A stretch of DNA of 64,000 bases from Lota lota (taxonomy: Eukaryota > Chordata > Actinopteri > Gadiformes > Lotidae). Below are positions 62,137 through 64,000 of this stretch, in pieces. Both the position numbers and the translations under genes were made by a program. How positions within the stretch are numbered: position 1 is the first letter of the stretch; the number at the start of each line of letters is the position of its first letter. The DNA lies in assembly GCA_026745465.1 (NCBI GenBank), contig JACYXH010000205.1, positions 2,095,501 to 2,159,500 on the forward strand, written 5' to 3'. A model generated the notes under the pieces. The model saw nothing but the letters and a program-made list of their open reading frames with translations. It ran no database searches and was not told the DNA's origin.

Positions 62137-62621
62137 CTAGAAGAGTAATGGCTTCACTTGAGAAAATAAATTCTGCTCTTGTTTTTCTGAATTAACGAGA
62201 TACCTCAAAATCCCAAGAGAAGCTCTCGCATTGAGTACGGTTACTGCTGCTAATCAACCTTACCCTCCAAAGGAAATTTCAAGGGGGTCGATATCTCAAT
62301 GTCTCAAACATAAACCAAAATAAAACTGGATTAAACTAAACAGGCGGGACATGTTTGCTTCTATGAAATATAGCTTTTAGGTGAATGAGAGCTTCTCTTG
62401 GGATTTTGAGGTATCTCGTTAATTCAGAAAAACTGCAGATTTTTCTTTTGCCATGAAAACTTTTCTCATAATTCTGAGATAATAAACTCGTTAATTCAGA
62501 AAAACAGAGCAGAATCTTTACTCCATAAAATCTTATCTCAGCATTCTGAGATATTTATGTCATTAATTCAGAAAAACAAGAGCAGAATTTATTTTCTCAA
62601 GTGAATGCATTACGCTTCTGT
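62137..62621. mobile_element. Foldback (MITE-like) element, about 485 bp
   Basis: The outer ends are inverted: AGTAATGGCTTCACTTGAGA at the left matches the reverse complement of TCTCAAGTGAATGCATTAC at the right, continuing through 'aaataaattctgctcttgtttttctg'. The motif TTAATTCAGAAAAAC occurs three times on the right (62419-62433, 62491-62505, 62563-62577), and its complement occurs once on the left (62181-62195). Right-hand unit 1 (about 62389-62433) mirrors the left arm at about 62181-62227. No coding capacity. The family is not recognised. Confidence 0.75.
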
Positions 62622-63769
62622 AGTTTCCCTTGTCAAAGTACTTATTCGTTAGATACAAAAATCGATCCAAATTGTTTCAATCACCTATATTCTAAGTTTC
62701 AAATCGACAACATTTAGTCTTTGAATCCTTGGACATCTTTGTGGGGATCAGATATCAAACAGATTCTTTCCCAGTTGTTCCAGTGCAGGGAAATGGCCTG
62801 AAGAGGTTTTCCTGGCATATATCCAAACTTCCTTAAGTGAGCTAGTGGAAGTCCAATCATTCAAATAATCAGCCTAAGGAATTGATAACCTTGGTTCCAT
62901 GATTCATCCTATTGATTAATTTGTATTAAGAGCACAGCAATTTTGGTAAGTAGAAAAATACCTCCTTAATTTCCAGATGGTTCCTGTCTGGTACAAAACT
63001 GTCTGAGGCAGCCATTTCCATCTTATGACGCCGACCTCACCTTGACTGACCCCTGCGCATCCATTCTGTTTACAATGGATTTGTGTTGCTGACCTTTTCT
63101 TGTATCGTGCAGAGAGTGGACTAAAAACCACGGCTGAACAAATACTACGGGAATGAGATCACGGGTTCATCACAAAGTGGATGTCTCTCCCTTTAACTAG
63201 AATAATCTAAAGAGCATACATTCACAGTCATGGGGGACAGTTAGATTATTTTTGTCCTCCCTTATTCTCCTCTTCATGGATAACATCCTAACCATGACCT
63301 TATCTCTCTGTATACACAGAGGCAGTGAACACCCTTGTATAAGTTCATGGCTTACACTGCTTTCGTTTGTGTGTGTATGTGTGCACGTGTGTGTGTTTGT
63401 GTGGAAACACAGACAGTGAATAACAGTAGGTGGATGAACCACCACTGTACCCCTACGTAGTCCCTAATAGCTATACCTACCACTGCTCCGGCGTTGCCAT
63501 GGATACAGTGCCCTCTCTCTCTCACTCCATCTCTATCTCTCTCCATCTCCCTCTCCCTGTTGGAACGGAGGGATGGGGCTGGAGAGCGGAGGAGAGAATC
63601 AGTGAGGAGAAGAGACTCTGGCGGCTGTCTCTGCGTCATATTCATACCAGCGCAGCTTAGAGCTGCCGCCCGAACCCCTCCTTCTCCTCCTCCTCTTCCT
63701 TTATCCCTCTCTTCATCATCTTCCTCATCATCCAATTTGCACACTGCCAGATCCCCTCACTTTGTCTCT

Positions 63770-63945
63770 CCGTCTCCATGTGGCAGACTCACTTTGCGCC
63801 GGTGTTGCGGACCAGCAGGTCGCTGGGATCACTGTTTTGAACGAGAAGAAGGAAGGGGAGGGGGGGCCGCACGCCGCGAGAGCGAGGATTTGGTGCGTGC
63901 ACGACGTGGGCGCAGAGAGAGAAAGAGAGAGAGAGAAGACAAAAG
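63770..63945 (+). other. Possible first (non-coding) exon of the next plus-strand gene
   Basis: A GC-rich, CpG-containing segment (CGCCGGTGTTGCGGACC, CCGCACGCCGCGAGAGCGAGG) leads into a purine tract and a strong donor, AAAAG|gtaagt at 63945/63946. No protein is encoded convincingly. The exon and its start are inferred; the gene would lie beyond the window. Confidence 0.3.
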
Positions 63946-64000
63946 GTAAGTGTGGAAAACATAGGATGCTGAGTGCGAGAGCGAGGGAGAGAGAGTAAGT

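Larger units (their letters stand above)
61596..64000. other. Right flank upstream of pprc1
   Basis: Carries the foldback element at 62137-62621, a CT-rich tract around 63510-63560 and a possible non-coding exon ending at 63945. The sequence just above 61595 should hold the pprc1 promoter. Open frames here are short or low-complexity, and no protein was recognised. Confidence 0.45.

Overview
This window is nuclear DNA of a ray-finned (teleost) fish. The evidence is multi-exon vertebrate genes with GT-AG introns, very long (CA)n/(GA)n arrays, and dispersed repeats of the kind scattered through teleost introns (tails resembling 'TTTTATCCAAAGCGACTTAC', 'CAAGTTTATTTATATAGC'-like elements, short foldback/MITE elements). 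I cannot name the species. All gene names come from recognising the encoded protein by eye and hand-placing exons; in every gene the reading phase closes across all junctions.

Layout, left to right. (1) zdhhc16 (minus, 1-2528, 3' end outside the window), a DHHC palmitoyltransferase whose DHHC motif lies on a 29-nt micro-exon. (2) mettl18 (plus, 3450-4740), the protein-histidine methyltransferase, divergent from zdhhc16. (3) A 4.8-kb gene-poor gap with a (GT)n array. (4) sufu (plus, 9589-17083, 12 coding exons, 470 aa), the Hedgehog-pathway repressor of GLI. (5) trim8 (plus, 19837-27952, 6 coding exons, 583 aa), with a TATA box and probable non-coding first exon upstream. (6) A 6.5-kb gap with several microsatellites. 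(7) npm3 (minus, 34408-35735, 5 exons, 162 aa). (8) oga/mgea5 (minus, 38368-51384, 18 coding exons, 952 aa), the nuclear-cytoplasmic O-GlcNAcase. (9) pprc1 (minus, 52608-61595, 14 coding exons, 1338 aa), the PGC-1-related coactivator. (10) A right flank with a foldback repeat and a possible first exon of the next gene.

From general knowledge of the human map, sufu, trim8, npm3, oga, pprc1 and zdhhc16 all lie in human 10q24, so this is a rearranged, compacted version of that block. mettl18 is on a different human chromosome, and fgf8, the usual neighbour of npm3, is not visible here. The genes do not form one pathway. Several are nuclear regulators: sufu and trim8 in signalling, npm3 in nucleolar chaperoning, oga in O-GlcNAc removal, pprc1 in mitochondrial gene programmes.

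I found no new multi-gene system. The points most worth a second look are a GC-AG intron and a TISU/YY1-like start in pprc1, the DHHC micro-exon abutting a repeat in zdhhc16, a coding 15-bp tandem repeat in oga, a perfect 34-bp palindrome between direct repeats, small duplications and a TTAA-flanked MITE in sufu introns, and a 27-nt near-identical sequence shared by the 3' flanks of trim8 and npm3 in opposite RNA sense.
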